From contig NC_021674.1 of assembly GCF_000247815.1 (NCBI RefSeq), positions 13,901,562 to 13,965,561 on the forward strand: a stretch of 64,000 bases of DNA. The letters are read 5' to 3'. Shown piece after piece: positions 62,901 through 64,000 of the stretch (position 1 is the first letter of the stretch; each line of letters begins with the position of its first letter). Position numbers and translations under genes: made by a program. The notes below the pieces were generated by a model, which searched no databases, had not been told where the DNA came from, and saw only the letters and a program-made list of their open reading frames with translations. This DNA comes from Ficedula albicollis. Its lineage: Eukaryota; Chordata; Aves; Passeriformes; Muscicapidae.

Positions 62901-64000
62901 GAAGGATGGTTATTCCTGCACTGAATCAAAAGAATGGAAGAAAGTTGTGAAGACAGTACCTAAAAAGCTTCCCATCTGATTGGACTGTGGACATTTTAAA
63001 TAACTGTATTTGCCTTGACAATTTGCCCATGGGAAAGAACACAAAGTAAAACATTGTTTTTGGAAGAACAAAATAGCCAGTGCTTGTACAATGCTGCTTT
63101 TGTTAGGAAATTATGCAGAGATATTAATATAAATAGATGTAACACCAAAAATGTGCTCGGAGTGACTGAATTTTTAATGGCTGCTCCTCACCATAAGGAT
63201 GGTTGCAGGTATCAAGGTCAGGGTTTAAGGAAGCTTTACATTCATCACATGCTGGACATTTCTCAAAGGCCCCTGTAAGTAAGCTGTGAGGAGCAAGGAA
63301 GTGCTTGTCTAAAAGTAGCATAGTGTCTTGCAAGATAATCAATACTAATAAAAGTATAGCTATTTGTAAAAATAAAGCAATCATCCTGGCTCTCTGTAAC
63401 CAAGATGGGATAACTTCATTCACTTGTGTTACTCATCTTGCACAGAGCACTTTTCACAGCATGCCTTTGACATTAATAGAAGCAATTTTAACTGTGCTGT
63501 CAAGCTTACTGCTGGCCTTTTTTGTGGTAACTCATCCCAAGAAGTTAAACTCTTCCCAGATGTGAACATAACTGCTCAGAGGCCTGAAGAGGACTTGTTT
63601 GTTGCCATTTGTGCTGGGCAGCAAACCCTTTTTCTCTGTGTGTGTATGTACTGTAGAGGAATCCAGAGCTTCAGCTTTGCTTTCCCCAGCTCTGGGTAAG
63701 CTTTAAGCAGGGAAGAGATCCTTTCTGCCAAGACTGCATTGCTTTGCCTGCTTTACCTGGGACATATCTTGTGTACTACTGCTACTTGCACCTTAATCTT
63801 CAACAGAATTGATTGTCAGGGACTTTACAAAATCAGTCAACACACACATGCAGCTGGTCTGAATAATCACAACTCTTGTGCCTCTCCAGCTTTGCCTCAG
63901 TGTAAATCAACTCAACCTAAATACACTGAAATAACTATAATAAGTGTAGACCATTAAATATCCCAAAATGACTAAAAGTCTTGGCGTTGCATTCCTTTTT
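62901..64000 (+). other. FSHR: FSHR intron 1, distal part in window
   Basis: Unique AT-rich sequence running off the window end; nothing recognised. Confidence 0.55.

Overview
The window looks like single-copy nuclear DNA from a bird, most likely a passerine. It is AT-rich and almost entirely non-coding. CR1 LINE fragments of several ages dominate the repeats: young copies ending in the CR1 octamer (ATTCTGTG-type) and very old, diverged L3-like copies. There is one solo LTR with 6-bp target duplications, as expected for an ERVK-type element. No bacterial-style gene packing, operon, rRNA, tRNA or CRISPR array is visible. The species cannot be named from the sequence.

Only one host protein-coding exon could be supported: exon 1 of the follicle-stimulating hormone receptor gene (FSHR), plus strand, coding part 40917-41068. 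It encodes a signal peptide and the cysteine cluster that caps the leucine-rich repeat ectodomain. It ends in a phase-2 GTAAGT donor, as expected for this receptor family. Just upstream is a TATA-less presumptive promoter with a CACATG E-box at 40804-40809. In amniotes FSHR lies between LHCGR and NRXN1, with a long gene-poor interval upstream. By inference, 1 to about 40640 is that upstream desert and 41069-64000 is part of FSHR intron 1. Exon 2 was not found and probably lies beyond the window.

Layout: 1-5.5 kb, unique sequence plus a CR1 3' tail; 5.5-6.5 kb, an ancient CR1/L3-like copy (minus); 6.5-22.9 kb, mostly unique, with a CR1 tail at 11.3 kb and a regulatory-looking block at 10.1-10.45 kb; 22.96-23.79 kb, a T/G-rich stretch leading into 691 consecutive G flanked by identical T20-AATAG copies; 24.18-24.88 kb, the solo LTR (minus); 26.6-27 kb, a second ancient CR1; 32.45-33.15 kb, a minus-strand CR1; 37.3-39.64 kb, a large dead CR1 ORF2 copy carrying a perfect 351-bp tandem duplication; 40.6-41.07 kb, FSHR promoter and exon 1; 44.2 kb, a CR1 tail; 52.75-53.82 kb, a decayed CR1 ORF2 copy; 54.04-54.27 kb, a G150 run between long A runs; 56.69-58.89 kb, a 1102-bp tandem duplication about 99.8% identical; 61.86-62.01 and 62.57-62.90 kb, short tandem duplications.

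I found no convincing new multigene system. The items most worth checking are the two giant poly-G tracts and the near-identical tandem duplications (real biology or assembly artefact), the solo LTR upstream of FSHR, and the FSHR 5' end.
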